Positions 54,690 through 64,000 of a DNA stretch of 64,000 nt are shown one piece after another. The stretch lies in contig NZ_QJJJ01000005.1 of NCBI RefSeq assembly GCF_003201865.1, positions 208,005-272,004 on the forward strand, written 5' to 3'. The position numbers were made by a program, and so were the translations under genes. This stretch comes from Methylobacterium sp. B4 (lineage in GTDB: Bacteria; Pseudomonadota; Alphaproteobacteria; Rhizobiales; Beijerinckiaceae). Below the pieces are notes generated by a model, which did no database searches, was not told where the DNA came from, and saw nothing but the letters and a program-made list of their open reading frames with translations. The number at the start of each line of letters is the position of its first letter. Within the stretch, counting starts at the first letter, position 1.

Positions 54690-55256
54690 TTACTGCCGGA
54701 ACGGGAACTTGAAGTGGGCGAGGAGAGCCTTGGCCTCTTCGTCCGTGGTGGCGCTCGTCTGGACGACGATGTCCATGCCCCAGGTCTGCTCCGCCTTGTC
54801 GTAGGAGATCTCCGGGAACACGAGGTGCTCCTTGAGGCCCATGGCGTAGTTGCCGCGGCCGTCGAAGGAGCGCGGGTTCAGGCCGCGGAAGTCGCGGACG
54901 CGCGGGAGCGCGATCGTGACCAGCCGGTCCATGAACTCGTACATGCGGGCCTTGCGCAGGGTCACCTTGCAGCCGATCGGCATGCCCTCGCGGACCTTGA
55001 AAGTCGCGATCGCCTTGCGGGCGCGGGTGATGACCGGCTTCTGGCCGGCGATGAGCGCGAGGTCGCCCGCCGCAACGGTGGCCTTCTTGGAGTCCGCGGT
55101 GGACTCGCCGACGCCCATGTTGATGACGATCTTCTCGATCTGCGGGACCTGCATCGGGTTCTTGTACCCGAACTGCTCGATCAGCTTCTGCCGCACGACC
55201 TCGTCGTAATGCTTGCGCAGACGCGGGGTGTAGGCGTTCTTGTCGGCCTCAGCCAT
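54690..55256 (-). CDS. rplE: 50S ribosomal protein L5
   Basis: 188 residues from ATG 55256 ([19 protein letters not shown]) to [14 protein letters not shown]. Its start overlaps the rplX stop by eight bases. Confidence 0.98.
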   Translation of the reverse strand: MAEADKNAYTPRLRKHYDEVVRQKLIEQFGYKNPMQVPQIEKIVINMGVGESTADSKKATVAAGDLALIAGQKPVITRARKAIATFKVREGMPIGCKVTLRKARMYEFMDRLVTIALPRVRDFRGLNPRSFDGRGNYAMGLKEHLVFPEISYDKAEQTWGMDIVVQTSATTDEEAKALLAHFKFPFRQ

Positions 55257-55563
55257 CGATCTGATCCCCCGTGGTCTTGGCGAACCGGACCTTGCGCCCG
55301 TCGTCGAGGATGCGGAATCCAACGCGGGTCGGCTTGCCGTTGGCATCGGCCACCGCGATGTTGGACAGGTGGATGGCAGCCTCCTTGGAGATGATGCCGC
55401 CTTCCTGGTTCTGGGTCTGGCGCTGGTGCTTCTTCACCAGGTTGATGCCGCGAACGAGGGCCTTGCCCTCCTTCGGCATGACCTGGACGACCTCGCCGGA
55501 GCGGCCCTCGTCGCGGCCGGTGAGAACGACGACCGTGTCGCCCTTCTTGATCTTGGCGGCCAT
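55249..55563 (-). CDS. rplX: 50S ribosomal protein L24
   Basis: 104 residues with a KOW motif ([20 protein letters not shown]). ATG 55563 overlaps the rplN stop by one base (TGATG). Confidence 0.98.
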   Translation of the reverse strand: MAAKIKKGDTVVVLTGRDEGRSGEVVQVMPKEGKALVRGINLVKKHQRQTQNQEGGIISKEAAIHLSNIAVADANGKPTRVGFRILDDGRKVRFAKTTGDQIDG

Positions 55564-55931
55564 CACAGCACCTCAGGAGCGAGCGAGATGATCTTCATGT
55601 GGTTGCGGGCGCGCAGCTCGCGCGGCACCGGCCCGAAGATACGGGTGCCGACCGGCTCCTTCTGATTGTTGATCAGAACGGCGGCGTTCTTGTCGAAGCG
55701 GATCACCGAACCGTCGGCACGCTTCACGTCCTTGGCGGTGCGAACGACGACCGCCTTCATGACGTCGCCCTTCTTGACGCGGCCGCGCGGGATCGCCTCC
55801 TTGACGGAGACGACGATGATGTCGCCGACGCCGGCATACTTGCGCTTCGACCCGCCGAGCACCTTGATGCACATCACGCGGCGCGCACCCGAATTGTCGG
55901 CGACGTCCAGATTCGTCTGCATCTGGATCAC
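55563..55931 (-). CDS. rplN: 50S ribosomal protein L14
   Basis: 122 residues ([19 protein letters not shown]). The GTG at 55931 is the start, with AAGGAAAGG upstream; the frame beyond it is not conserved. Normally rpsQ is immediately upstream, but here a 2.6-kb plus-strand insert separates them, so rplN needs its own promoter. Confidence 0.97.
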   Translation of the reverse strand: MIQMQTNLDVADNSGARRVMCIKVLGGSKRKYAGVGDIIVVSVKEAIPRGRVKKGDVMKAVVVRTAKDVKRADGSVIRFDKNAAVLINNQKEPVGTRIFGPVPRELRARNHMKIISLAPEVL

Positions 55932-56397
55932 GGGAGTGACCTTTCCTTGTTTCAGGCGGGTTTCCGCACACGGACGGTATTGCCCGGCGGACGACGCCTG
56001 ATGGGGATCTGATGTCCCCGGATGTAATGAACCGCGCAAACGGCGCTTTTCAGCACCGGCGCGGTCGCCGCGTACGAAGGGGTGCGAACACCCCAAGGAC
56101 TGTCGCGAAGGCCGGTCCGGTACTACGGGTGGGCGGGAAATGCAAGGCGTTCGGGATCCGCGAACGAACTTTCAGGCGCGGGTCTGGCCTTGAGGCGCTC
56201 GCGTGGCGCCGAACATCCTTGGACATGCGCCGGCGAGCCTCGACCCGGCATCGACGGGCACGTCCTCGCCGAAGGCAGGCCATCCTCAGTCTCGGCAAAC
56301 GGAAATATAATTTCCATTGGTTGCGCCATAAGATTTCAGCAACCTAAGAGATCAACGATGCAGCATTGAAAGTCAGCCACTTCGGCAGGATCGTGCC
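55932..56397. other. Divergent control region between rplN and tadE-like gene
   Basis: No gene is supported in these 466 bases. They must supply a promoter for the spc half (rplN onward) and for the TadE/TadG pair. Seen: GGGGTG-cgaa-CACCCC (56079-56094), an AT-rich palindrome GGAAAT-ata-ATTTCC (56301-56315), GGTTGC/GCAACC (56319-56344) and a weak TTGCGC-N17-CTAAGA (56321-56349). Confidence 0.5.
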
Positions 56398-56862
56398 ATG
56401 AGACTATCGCGGCAAGACTTTAACATCCGATACTGCCGCGCGGTTCGGCATCCATTTGTGAGTGACGTGGGAGGGGCGATCGCGGTCGAGTTCGCGTTTC
56501 TCGGCCCTCTGTTGTTCTATCTCATGCTCAACATCTTCGTCGGCGCGATCTACTTGGGGGCCTTTCACAAGCTGCAACACGTGACGGCGCAGGCGGCGCG
56601 CGCCTCCATCGCCGGCATCGATGCGGGCGAGCGCCTGAGCCTGGTGCGGCAGAGCCTCGATCGCGCCCTCAGCGACGGCGTGCTGCTCCGGCCCGCCTCG
56701 ATCAGCGTGGCCGTCGATTCGCTCTCGGCCGATCGGGCGCATTACCGCGTCAGCCTGAGCTACGACACACGGGTGCTCGGGCTCGGGCGCATTCCCGGCG
56801 TCGCCACCTTCGTGCCCGAGACGCTCACGAGTTCCTTCGACGTACGGAACGGTGGAATGTGA
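56398..56862 (+). CDS. TadE-like pilus-assembly protein
   Basis: A 154-residue protein with one N-terminal membrane helix in the TadE-type context GGAIAVEFAFLGPLLFYLML (residues ~25-55), where the Glu of AVEFA matches the pseudopilin processing region. The rest is a short periplasmic domain. It likely helps build a tight-adherence (Flp) pilus or related surface structure. Its stop overlaps the next start by one base. Located on the plus strand inside the ribosomal supercluster. Confidence 0.8.
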   Translation: MRLSRQDFNIRYCRAVRHPFVSDVGGAIAVEFAFLGPLLFYLMLNIFVGAIYLGAFHKLQHVTAQAARASIAGIDAGERLSLVRQSLDRALSDGVLLRPASISVAVDSLSADRAHYRVSLSYDTRVLGLGRIPGVATFVPETLTSSFDVRNGGM

Positions 56863-58496
56863 TGGGGATCCGCTCCGATCAACGCGGCTCGGTCACCGTC
56901 ATCACCGCCCTCGGTTTCACGGGTCTGCTCGGGGCCGCAGCCATCGGCCTCGACCTCAGCGTTCTCTACAATGCCCAGCGAAGGGCACAGGGTGCGGCCG
57001 ACCTCGCCGCCCTCAACGCGGCGAGCGATCCGGCCACCGCCGAGGCCGCGGCACGGCGCGCGCTCGCGGATAACGGCTTCCGCGATGCGGCACGGATCGA
57101 GATCCGCACCGGCTCCTACCTGCGCAGCGCGGCCCTTCCCGAGGCAAGCCGCTTTACCACGGCTGCCGCCTCCCCGAACGCGGTACGGGTGAACCTCAAA
57201 GCCCCGGTCCGGCTCACCTTCGGCCGCTTCGTCGGCCTGCCCCCGGCCTTCGACGTCGCCGTCACCAGCACGGCAGCGAATACGCGCTTCGCCGCCTTCA
57301 GCCTCGGCTCCGGCGCCGCGGCGCTGGACGCGGGCATCGCCAACGCGGTGCTCGGCGCCATGCTCGGCACCCGCCTGTCGCTGACGCTGCTGGACTTCAA
57401 CGCCCTGCTTTCCGCCCGGGTCGACGCCTTCCGCTTCCTCGACGCGCTCGCGACGGATCTCGGTCTCCAGGCGGCGAGCTACACGGATATCATCGCCGCC
57501 AGCGCCACGCCGGGCCAGATCCTCGGCGCGCTCGCCGTCTCGGCCGCCTCGACCTCCTCGACAACGGCGGGAAGCATCCTGGGCCGGTTGGGACAGACCG
57601 TCCCGAAGGGGGCGGGCCGCATCCCCCTGCGCGGGATCATCGATCTCGGTGATGCGGAGAACCTCTCGCCCGAGCGGGGCAGCGCGGGGCCGGCCATCCG
57701 CCTCTTCGACGTCGTTTCAGCTGCGGCCGCCCTGGCCAACGGCGACCGCCAGGTCTCGGTCGACCTTGCCGGAAGCGTCCCGGGCCTCGTCGCGACACGT
57801 CTCACCCTCGCCGTCGGCGAGCGGCGACAATCGTCAGGCTGGGTCGCGCCCGGCAGCGCGCGGGCGACGCTGCGGACGGGTCAGGTCCGGCTGCTGATCG
57901 AGACGCAGATCCGGGCGCCGCTCAATCTCGGAACGATCGCCCTACCGCTCTACGTCGAGGCCGGAAGCGCGCAGGCGACGCTGCGGGCGGTCGGCTGCTC
58001 CGGCCCCACGGGCGGGCGCCGGGTTGATCTCGACGTGCAGCCGAGCCTCGTACGGCTGACGCTCGGCGACGTGACGGCCACCGACATCAACGCACGAACC
58101 CCGCCGCCCAACGCCGCTCTACCGGCCGACCTGCTGCGCCTGCCCCTTTTGTCGCTCGCCATACGAGGACGGGCACAGACGAATCTCGGCTCGGCCTACG
58201 CGCAAAGGGTCAGCTTCACCGAGGACGACATCGTGCGGCACAGCGACCGGACGGTCTCGAGCGCCGGTCTGCTAACCTCCGCGACCGGGAGCCTGCTCGG
58301 AACGCTGGAGCTCGACATCAACGGAGGCAGCCTGTTGCCGACGCTGCGACCGCTCCTGATCGCAACGCTCGCAGCCGCCGCCCCTGCGCTCGACGGAATT
58401 CTCGACACGACCCTGCGGACGCTGGGCCTGCAGCTGGGCACCGCCACCGTTGCCGCGGAGGATGCGCGCTGCGAGCAGGCGGTGCTGGTGCAATGA
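56862..58496 (+). CDS. TadG-like secreted/membrane protein
   Basis: A 544-residue protein with an N-terminal TadG-like segment, RGSVTVITALGFTGLLGAAA, then IGLDLSVLYNAQRRAQGAAD, and a long periplasmic region rich in Ala/Leu/Thr with no von Willebrand motif that I can see. This N-terminus is shared by TadG/Flp-associated proteins. It overlaps the TadE-like gene and is probably its partner. No other tad genes (cpaA-F, flp) are in the window. A terminator structure lies 22 bp after the stop. Confidence 0.78.
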   Translation: MGIRSDQRGSVTVITALGFTGLLGAAAIGLDLSVLYNAQRRAQGAADLAALNAASDPATAEAAARRALADNGFRDAARIEIRTGSYLRSAALPEASRFTTAAASPNAVRVNLKAPVRLTFGRFVGLPPAFDVAVTSTAANTRFAAFSLGSGAAALDAGIANAVLGAMLGTRLSLTLLDFNALLSARVDAFRFLDALATDLGLQAASYTDIIAASATPGQILGALAVSAASTSSTTAGSILGRLGQTVPKGAGRIPLRGIIDLGDAENLSPERGSAGPAIRLFDVVSAAAALANGDRQVSVDLAGSVPGLVATRLTLAVGERRQSSGWVAPGSARATLRTGQVRLLIETQIRAPLNLGTIALPLYVEAGSAQATLRAVGCSGPTGGRRVDLDVQPSLVRLTLGDVTATDINARTPPPNAALPADLLRLPLLSLAIRGRAQTNLGSAYAQRVSFTEDDIVRHSDRTVSSAGLLTSATGSLLGTLELDINGGSLLPTLRPLLIATLAAAAPALDGILDTTLRTLGLQLGTATVAAEDARCEQAVLVQ

Positions 58497-58518
58497 CACC
58501 GGACTGACAAACGAAAAC

Positions 58519-58544
58519 GGGCGCGGAAGTTTCCTTCCGCGCCC
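58519..58544 (-). terminator. Terminator after rpsQ, also facing the tadG-like gene
   Basis: A perfect 11-bp stem (58519-58529 with 58534-58544) with a 4-nt loop. On the minus strand it is followed by GTTTTCGTTT, a rho-independent terminator for the S10 unit; for the plus strand it ends the TadG transcript with a poorer T-run. Confidence 0.82.
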
Positions 58545-58569
58545 GCTTCGATTCTCAGAGAGAAGAAAA

Positions 58570-58833
58570 TCAGGCCGTGCCGGCCGCTTCGGCCGCAGCT
58601 GCCTGGTCCTCGACCAGCTTCCAGGTCTTGGTCTTGGAGTAGGGGCGGGACTCCTCGATGAACACCGTCTGCCCGATCTTGGCCGTGTTGGCCTCGTCGT
58701 GGGCATGGTAGTTCTTCGAACGGCGAACCGTCTTCTTCATCACCGGGTGGGTGAAGCGACGCTCCACCTTCACGACGATGGTCTTATCGGTCTTGTCGCT
58801 GACGACGACGCCTTGAAGGACGCGCTTGGGCAT
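58570..58833 (-). CDS. rpsQ: 30S ribosomal protein S17
   Basis: 87 residues: [39 protein letters not shown]. It is the last gene of the S10 unit here; rplN, normally next, lies 2.6 kb away. Confidence 0.98.
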   Translation of the reverse strand: MPKRVLQGVVVSDKTDKTIVVKVERRFTHPVMKKTVRRSKNYHAHDEANTAKIGQTVFIEESRPYSKTKTWKLVEDQAAAAEAAGTA

Positions 58834-58844
58834 GTGGAATCTCC

Positions 58845-59060
58845 TCAGGCCTTGGCCGCGTCCAGCGTCTTCTGACGCTGCAGCGTGCGGACACGGGCGA
58901 TGTCGCGGCGAACCTCGCGGACGCGGGCGACGTTCTCGAGCTGGCCCGTCGCGCCCTGGAAGCGCAGGTTGAACTGCTCCTTCTTCAGGTTGACGAGCTC
59001 GTCGGAAAGCTGATCCGCCGACAGAGCGCGCAGATCAGACAGTCTCTGGTCGGACTTCAT
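58845..59060 (-). CDS. rpmC: 50S ribosomal protein L29
   Basis: 71 residues ([27 protein letters not shown]), a two-helix protein; 11-12 bp from neighbours. Confidence 0.97.
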   Translation of the reverse strand: MKSDQRLSDLRALSADQLSDELVNLKKEQFNLRFQGATGQLENVARVREVRRDIARVRTLQRQKTLDAAKA

Positions 59061-59072
59061 GATCTCTTCCTA

Positions 59073-59486
59073 TCAATCAGCGATGCGCTGGATGACGCGG
59101 GTGCGCACCGGCAGCTTCGCGGCACCAAGGCGCAGGGCCTCGCGGGCGATGTCCTCGGCGACGCCGTCGACCTCGAACATGATCCGGCCCGGGTGGACGC
59201 GGGCCGCCCAGTACTCGGGCGCGCCCTTACCGGAGCCCATGCGGACTTCGGTGGGCTTGGCGGTGACGGGCAGATCCGGGAACACCCGGATCCAGACCCG
59301 GCCCTGACGCTTCATCTCGCGGGTGATCGCGCGGCGGGCCGCCTCGATCTGCCGCGCGGTGATGCGCTCGGGCTCCAGGCACTTGAGGCCGAACTGGCCA
59401 AAGTTCAGCTCGAAGCCGCCCTTGGCCGCGCCACTGATGCGACCCTTGAACTGCTTACGGAATTTGGTCTTCTTGGGTTGCAGCAT
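59073..59486 (-). CDS. rplP: 50S ribosomal protein L16
   Basis: 137 residues starting [39 protein letters not shown] is diagnostic. Confidence 0.98.
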   Translation of the reverse strand: MLQPKKTKFRKQFKGRISGAAKGGFELNFGQFGLKCLEPERITARQIEAARRAITREMKRQGRVWIRVFPDLPVTAKPTEVRMGSGKGAPEYWAARVHPGRIMFEVDGVAEDIAREALRLGAAKLPVRTRVIQRIAD

Positions 59487-59518
59487 GGCAGCCTCTCAAG
59501 ATTTCTGCTTGATGAGCG

Positions 59519-60265
59519 TCAGGCGTGCGACGGCTCGCGGCGGCCACGGCCACCCCGGTCGTCACCGTCACGCTCGCGGCGCCCGCCGGAACGGCCACCC
59601 TCTTCCTGGGCCTTCTTGTCCTGCGCCATCGGGTCGTGCTCGAGGATCTCGCCCTTGAACACCCAAACCTTGATGCCGCACGTCCCGTAGGTCGTGAAGG
59701 CGGTGGCCGTGCCGTAATCCACATCCGCGCGGAGCGTATGCAGGGGCACGCGGCCCTCGCGGTACCATTCGGTGCGGGCGATCTCGGCGCCGCCGAGACG
59801 GCCGGCGCAGTTGATGCGGATGCCCTCGGCGCCCAGACGCATGGCCGACTGCACGGCGCGCTTCATGGCACGACGGAAGGCGACGCGGCGCTCGAGCTGC
59901 TGCGCGATCGACTCGGCGACGAGCGTCGCGTCGATCTCGGGCTTGCGCACCTCGACGATGTTGATCGTGACGTCGGCCTTGGTCATCGTGCCGACGAGCT
60001 TGCGCAGCTTCTCGATGTCCGCGCCCTTCTTGCCGATCACCACGCCCGGACGGCCCGAGTGGATGGTGACGCGGCACTTCCGGTGCGGGCGCTCGATGAC
60101 GATCTTCGAGACGGCGGCCTGCTTGAGCTGCTTCATGAGGGCGGCGCGGATGGCCACGTCCTCATGCATCAGCTTGGCGTACTCGCCCTTCTCGGCGAAC
60201 CAGCGGGAATCCCAGGTCCGGTTGATGCCGAGACGCAGGCCGATCGGATTGATCTTCTGACCCAT
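59519..60265 (-). CDS. rpsC: 30S ribosomal protein S3
   Basis: 248 residues with a KH domain ([20 protein letters not shown]) and the start [21 protein letters not shown]-terminal tail Arg/Gly/Asp-rich. Confidence 0.98.
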   Translation of the reverse strand: MGQKINPIGLRLGINRTWDSRWFAEKGEYAKLMHEDVAIRAALMKQLKQAAVSKIVIERPHRKCRVTIHSGRPGVVIGKKGADIEKLRKLVGTMTKADVTINIVEVRKPEIDATLVAESIAQQLERRVAFRRAMKRAVQSAMRLGAEGIRINCAGRLGGAEIARTEWYREGRVPLHTLRADVDYGTATAFTTYGTCGIKVWVFKGEILEHDPMAQDKKAQEEGGRSGGRRERDGDDRGGRGRREPSHA

Positions 60266-60275
60266 AATGGTCTCC

Positions 60276-60659
60276 TCAGGCCGCTTCAGCGCGCACTTCG
60301 CGAACCACGATCGTGAGGTTCGAGAAGGGCTTCAGGATGCGCGCGCCGCGACCGCGGGCACGGGCGTGGAAGCGCTTGAGCACCAGCGCCTTGCCGACGA
60401 AGGCCTGGGAGACGACGAGATCGTCCACGTCGAGGTCGTGGTTGTTCTCGGCGTTGGCGATCGCGCTCTCGAGGCACTTCTTCACATCGCGGGCGATGCG
60501 CTTGCGGGAGAATTCGAGGTCGGCCAGAGCCGACTCGACCTTCTTGCCGCGGATCAGCGCCGCCACGAGATTGAGCTTCTGGGGCGACACGCGGAGCATC
60601 CGCGCGACGGCCTTCGCCTCGTTCTCGGGAAGCGCGCGGGGGGTGGCAGGCTTGCCCAT
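60276..60659 (-). CDS. rplV: 50S ribosomal protein L22
   Basis: 127 residues from ATG 60659 ([20 protein letters not shown]); [20 protein letters not shown] and [16 protein letters not shown] are diagnostic. Confidence 0.98.
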   Translation of the reverse strand: MGKPATPRALPENEAKAVARMLRVSPQKLNLVAALIRGKKVESALADLEFSRKRIARDVKKCLESAIANAENNHDLDVDDLVVSQAFVGKALVLKRFHARARGRGARILKPFSNLTIVVREVRAEAA

Positions 60660-60660
60660 C

Positions 60661-60939
60661 TCAGCGCCTCTTCGCCTTCTTGTCGGCCGCGTGACCGGGG
60701 AAGGTGCGGGTCGGCGAGAACTCGCCGAACTTGTGACCGACCATCTCCTCGGTGACGTAGACCGGGATATGCTTGTGTCCGTTGTGCACACCGAAGGTGA
60801 TGCCCACGAACTGCGGAAGGATCGTGGAGCGGCGGCTCCAGATCTTGACGACCTCGTTGCGGCTGCCGCCGCGGGCGGCGTCGGCCTTCTTGAGGAGGTA
60901 GCCGTCGACGAACGGCCCTTTCCAGAGGGAACGTGCCAT
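60661..60939 (-). CDS. rpsS: 30S ribosomal protein S19
   Basis: 92 residues ([40 protein letters not shown]). One base separates its stop from the rplV start. Confidence 0.98.
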   Translation of the reverse strand: MARSLWKGPFVDGYLLKKADAARGGSRNEVVKIWSRRSTILPQFVGITFGVHNGHKHIPVYVTEEMVGHKFGEFSPTRTFPGHAADKKAKRR

Positions 60940-60944
60940 GGCTG

Positions 60945-61781
60945 TTACTTCTTGCGGTTATGGCGGCTGGACAGGATGAAGGTGTCGGTCCGCTTGTTGG
61001 ACCGGGTCTTCTTCCCCTTGGTGGGCACGCCCCAGGGCGTGACCGGGTTCCGGCCGCCCGAGGTACGACCCTCGCCGCCGCCGTGCGGGTGATCGACCGG
61101 GTTCATGGCCACACCGCGGACGTGCGGGCGCTTGCCGAGCCAGCGGTTGCGGCCGGCCTTGCCCAGCGAGATGTTCATGTGGTCCGGGTTCGAGACCGCA
61201 CCCACGGTCGCGAAGCACTGGCCGTGCACGAGCCGCTGCTCGCCCGAGTTCAGGCGCAGCGTCACGTAGCCCTGATCGCGACCGACGATCTGAGCGTAGT
61301 TGCCGGCGGAGCGGGCGATCGCGCCGCCCTTGCCGATCTTCAGCTCGACGTTGTGGACGATCGTGCCCACCGGCATCGAGCCGATCGGGGCCGCGTTGCC
61401 CGGCTTCACGTCGACGCTCTCGCCCGCGACCACCTTGTCGCCCGGCGACAGGCGCTGCGGGGCGAGGATGTAGCTCTGCTTCCCGTCGGGGAAGGTGATG
61501 AGCGCGATGAAGGCGGTGCGGTTGGGATCGTATTCGATCCGCTCCACGGTCGCGGGAACGTTGAGGTTCTCGCGACGCTTGAAGTCGACGTTGCGCAGGA
61601 CCCGCTTATGGCCACCGCCGCGGAAGCGGACGGTGATGCGGCCCAGGTTGTTGCGTCCGCCCGAGGAGCTCTTGCCCTCGGTCAGCGCCTTTACCGGCTT
61701 GCCCTTGTAGAGCTCACGGCGGTCGACGAGCACGAGCTGGCGCAGGCTCGGCGTGACCGGTTTGAATGTCTTCAAGGCCAT
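60945..61781 (-). CDS. rplB: 50S ribosomal protein L2
   Basis: 278 residues; [20 protein letters not shown] is the peptidyl-transferase-near signature. Confidence 0.99.
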   Translation of the reverse strand: MALKTFKPVTPSLRQLVLVDRRELYKGKPVKALTEGKSSSGGRNNLGRITVRFRGGGHKRVLRNVDFKRRENLNVPATVERIEYDPNRTAFIALITFPDGKQSYILAPQRLSPGDKVVAGESVDVKPGNAAPIGSMPVGTIVHNVELKIGKGGAIARSAGNYAQIVGRDQGYVTLRLNSGEQRLVHGQCFATVGAVSNPDHMNISLGKAGRNRWLGKRPHVRGVAMNPVDHPHGGGEGRTSGGRNPVTPWGVPTKGKKTRSNKRTDTFILSSRHNRKK

Positions 61782-61803
61782 CGGCTTGATCCTAACGCTT
61801 CTG

Positions 61804-62100
61804 TCAGAGGCCGGTCGTGACGTCGATCGTATCGCCCTCGGCGAGGGTCACGATCGCCTTCTTCACGTCCGAACGCTGCCCGCGCTGCCCGCGGAAGAAC
61901 TTCTTCTTGCCCTTGGTCGTGAGCGTGTTGACGCCCGTGACCTTGACGTCGAACAGACGCTCGACCGCTTCCTTGATCTGCGGCTTGGTGGCCTTCGGGG
62001 CGACCCGGAAGACGACCTTGTTCTGTTCGGTGAGGTTGGTCGCCTTCTCCGTGATGACGGGGGAGACGATCACATCGTAGTGGCGCGGATCGGCACTCAT
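61804..62100 (-). CDS. rplW: 50S ribosomal protein L23
   Basis: 98 residues ([20 protein letters not shown]). Overlaps the rplD stop by four bases. Confidence 0.98.
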   Translation of the reverse strand: MSADPRHYDVIVSPVITEKATNLTEQNKVVFRVAPKATKPQIKEAVERLFDVKVTGVNTLTTKGKKKFFRGQRGQRSDVKKAIVTLAEGDTIDVTTGL

Positions 62101-62717
62101 TTGAAACGCTCCTCCAGCGCGTCGACGGCGGCGCGCGTCAGCACGAGCGTGTCGCGGCGCAGGATGTCGTAGACGTTGATGCCCTGCACCGGCAGGACGT
62201 CGATCTTCGGAATGGCGCGGGCGGCGCGGCCGAAGTTCTCGTCCACTTCCGAACCGCCGATGATCAGCGCGCTCGACAGGCCGAGCTTCTCGAAGCGCTC
62301 GATCATCGCCTTGGTCTTGTGGCTGTCGACCTTGATGTCGTCCACGACGATCAGAGTCGAGGCCTTGGCCTTCGACGACAGGGCGTGCTTGAGGGCGAGC
62401 GCACGGACCTTCTTGGGCAGGTCGTGGCTGTGATCGCGCACCACCGGACCGAAGGCCCGGCCACCGCCGCGAAACTGCGGAGCGGAGGCGGCGCCGTGAC
62501 GGGCGTTGCCGGTGCCCTTCTGTTTGTACAGCTTCTTCGAAGTGCGATCGACATCCGAGCGGTTCTTGACCGCGTGGGTGCCGGCGCGGCGCTTGGCGAG
62601 CTGGTAGCGCACCATGCGCTGCAGGATGTCGGCGCGCGGCTCAAGGCCGAAGATCGCTTCATTGAGCTCGACCGAGCCGGCGGAGCCGCCGTCGAGCGTG
62701 GTGATATCGAGTTTCAT
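62097..62717 (-). CDS. rplD: 50S ribosomal protein L4
   Basis: 206 residues ([40 protein letters not shown]). ATG 62717 overlaps the rplC stop by one base (GTGATG). Confidence 0.98.
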   Translation of the reverse strand: MKLDITTLDGGSAGSVELNEAIFGLEPRADILQRMVRYQLAKRRAGTHAVKNRSDVDRTSKKLYKQKGTGNARHGAASAPQFRGGGRAFGPVVRDHSHDLPKKVRALALKHALSSKAKASTLIVVDDIKVDSHKTKAMIERFEKLGLSSALIIGGSEVDENFGRAARAIPKIDVLPVQGINVYDILRRDTLVLTRAAVDALEERFK

Positions 62718-63457
62718 CACGCGTTCTCCTCGGACGCCGGAGCCTCGGGGGCCGCCTCGACCTGGGACGCGCCGGAGGAACCGTTTTCACGGAACTTGCC
62801 CGGCAGCGGCACGTCGGCCGGCAGCTTGCGCTTGACCGAGTCGCGAACCTGGATCCAGCCGCCGGCCACGCCGGGGACGGCTCCTTCGACCAGGATCAGA
62901 CCGCGCTCCGGATCGGTGCGGACGACCTTGAGGTTCTGCGTGGTCACGCGCTCGACGCCCAGGTGACCCGGCATCTTCTTGTTCTTGAAGGTCTTGCCCG
63001 GATCCTGGCGGCCACCGGTCGAACCGATCGAGCGGTGGGAGATCGACACGCCGTGCGTGGCGCGCAGTCCGCCGAAGTTCCAGCGCTTCATACCGCCGGC
63101 GAAGCCCTTACCCGTGCTGGTGCCCGTCACGTCGACGAACTGGCCCGGGATGAAGTGGTCGGCCGTGATCTCGGCACCAACCGGGATCAGCGCATCCTCG
63201 GACACGCGGAACTCGGCGAGCTTCTTCTTCGGCTCGACCTTGGCGACCGCGAAGCGGCCGCGCTCGGCCTGCGACACGTTCTTCACCTTGGCCTTGCCCA
63301 CGCCGACCTGGAGGGCGACGTAGCCGTCCTTCTCGGTCGTGCGATGCGCAACAACCTGGCACTGATCAATTTGGAGCACAGTGACGGGCACATGCTCGCC
63401 AGCGTCCGTAAAGACGCGGGTCATGCCGACCTTCCGTGCGATGACGCCTGAGCGCAT
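62717..63457 (-). CDS. rplC: 50S ribosomal protein L3
   Basis: 246 residues: [28 protein letters not shown]-like block and [15 protein letters not shown]. The C-terminus has a longer acidic/Ala tail than in E. coli. Confidence 0.98.
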   Translation of the reverse strand: MRSGVIARKVGMTRVFTDAGEHVPVTVLQIDQCQVVAHRTTEKDGYVALQVGVGKAKVKNVSQAERGRFAVAKVEPKKKLAEFRVSEDALIPVGAEITADHFIPGQFVDVTGTSTGKGFAGGMKRWNFGGLRATHGVSISHRSIGSTGGRQDPGKTFKNKKMPGHLGVERVTTQNLKVVRTDPERGLILVEGAVPGVAGGWIQVRDSVKRKLPADVPLPGKFRENGSSGASQVEAAPEAPASEENA

Positions 63458-63507
63458 AGGTCTCTCCCTCGCGCGATGAAACGGTAAGCTCTAAATCCGA
63501 CGCGGAC

Positions 63508-63816
63508 TTAGAGCTTGATCTCCACGTCCACGCCAGCGGCGAGGTCGAGCTTCATCAGCGCGTCCACGGTCTGCGGCGTCGGGTCGACGATATCGAGCAC
63601 CCGCTTGTGCGTGCGCATCTCGAATTGTTCGCGCGACTTCTTGTCGATGTGCGGCGAGCGGTTCACCGTGAACTTCTCGATATGCGTCGGCAGAGGGATC
63701 GGGCCCCGGATCTGCGCGCCGGTTCGGCGCGCGGTCGAGACGATCTCCTTGGTGGACGCATCGAGGATGCGGTGATCGAACGCCTTGAGGCGAATGCGGA
63801 TGTTCTGACCGTTCAT
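63508..63816 (-). CDS. rpsJ: 30S ribosomal protein S10
   Basis: 102 residues ([20 protein letters not shown]); first gene of the S10 block. Follows tuf after 87 bp. Confidence 0.99.
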
Positions 63817-63903
63817 GACCTGACCTCGGCGGAAACGTTGCGGAGCGGGCGCGAGGGCCCGCCCCTCTTACGTCCCCTGTCGATGATGCCTTGCGAAGGG
63901 CGG

Positions 63904-64000
63904 TTAGTCGTTGATGGCGGCGACGACGCCGGCACCGACGGTACGTCCGCCCTCGCGGATGGCGAAGCGCAGCTTCTCTTCCATGGCCACCGGCACGATC
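63904..64000 (-). CDS. tuf: Elongation factor Tu, C-terminal end only
   Basis: The window cuts this gene; about 31 C-terminal residues are visible, ending [19 protein letters not shown], the invariant EF-Tu terminus. Its position before rpsJ is the usual one. Confidence 0.96.
   Translation of the reverse strand, partial: IVPVAMEEKLRFAIREGGRTVGAGVVAAIND

Noticed and set aside
1..64000. CRISPR arrays, rRNA genes and intact insertion sequences
   Set aside because: No regularly spaced repeats, rRNA motifs or intact transposase frames were seen.

Overview
The window is about 70% G+C and reads as the chromosome of an alphaproteobacterium, most likely Methylobacterium/Methylorubrum. This is inferred from a methylsuccinyl-CoA dehydrogenase of the ethylmalonyl-CoA pathway, two phasins, a two-cysteine OhrR, an Anbu/alpha-E/ATP-grasp/transglutaminase set, and a ribosomal S10-spc-alpha region of alphaproteobacterial order with no rpmJ. 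No species-level marker (16S rRNA) is present.

Left part (1-13.3 kb): an assimilatory sulfur block holds cysJ and an Lrp-type regulator on the minus strand, divergent from the tightly overlapped cysH-cysD-cysN. A GC-rich intergenic palindromic repeat, an AlgX-like SGNH protein, a YihY membrane protein, an EamA transporter, mcd and a PAS-GGDEF-EAL protein follow.

Middle (13.3-34.9 kb): two divergent paralogous glycosyltransferases; two phasins, the first with a TTGC-N3-GCAA palindrome between its -35 and -10 boxes; a DegP-type protease; a 1002-residue fusion of repeats, GT2 and GT4 domains; a CNNM/CBS protein coupled to a sirtuin; and the minus-strand set ATP-grasp, alpha-E, transglutaminase and Anbu protease, crossed by an oppositely oriented PAP2 gene. 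Then map-radC, a CHCC zinc-finger protein and an FAD monooxygenase.

Accessory island (34.9-38.0 kb): tRNA-Leu(UAA) is followed by a broken tyrosine integrase, an intact SRAP gene, an HD phosphohydrolase, fragments of further SRAP copies and a duplicated small-gene fragment. A 17-bp near copy of the tRNA 3' end lies 2,396 bp downstream, as expected for a decayed tRNA-targeted element.

38-45.2 kb: a PAP2 membrane protein, a GGDEF protein, a nuclease-fold protein lacking most catalytic residues, an ABC ATPase without a visible permease, a Nudix hydrolase and OhrR.

Right part (45.4-64 kb): the ribosomal supercluster on the minus strand, from tuf (cut by the window end) and rpsJ to rplQ, with secY, adk and rpoA. 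Two departures from the usual order stand out. A plus-strand TadE/TadG-like pair splits the cluster between rpsQ and rplN, with a terminator after rpsQ. A metallo-beta-lactamase-fold gene sits between rpsK and rpoA in the same direction. Terminators after rpsQ, adk and rplQ suggest three transcription units.
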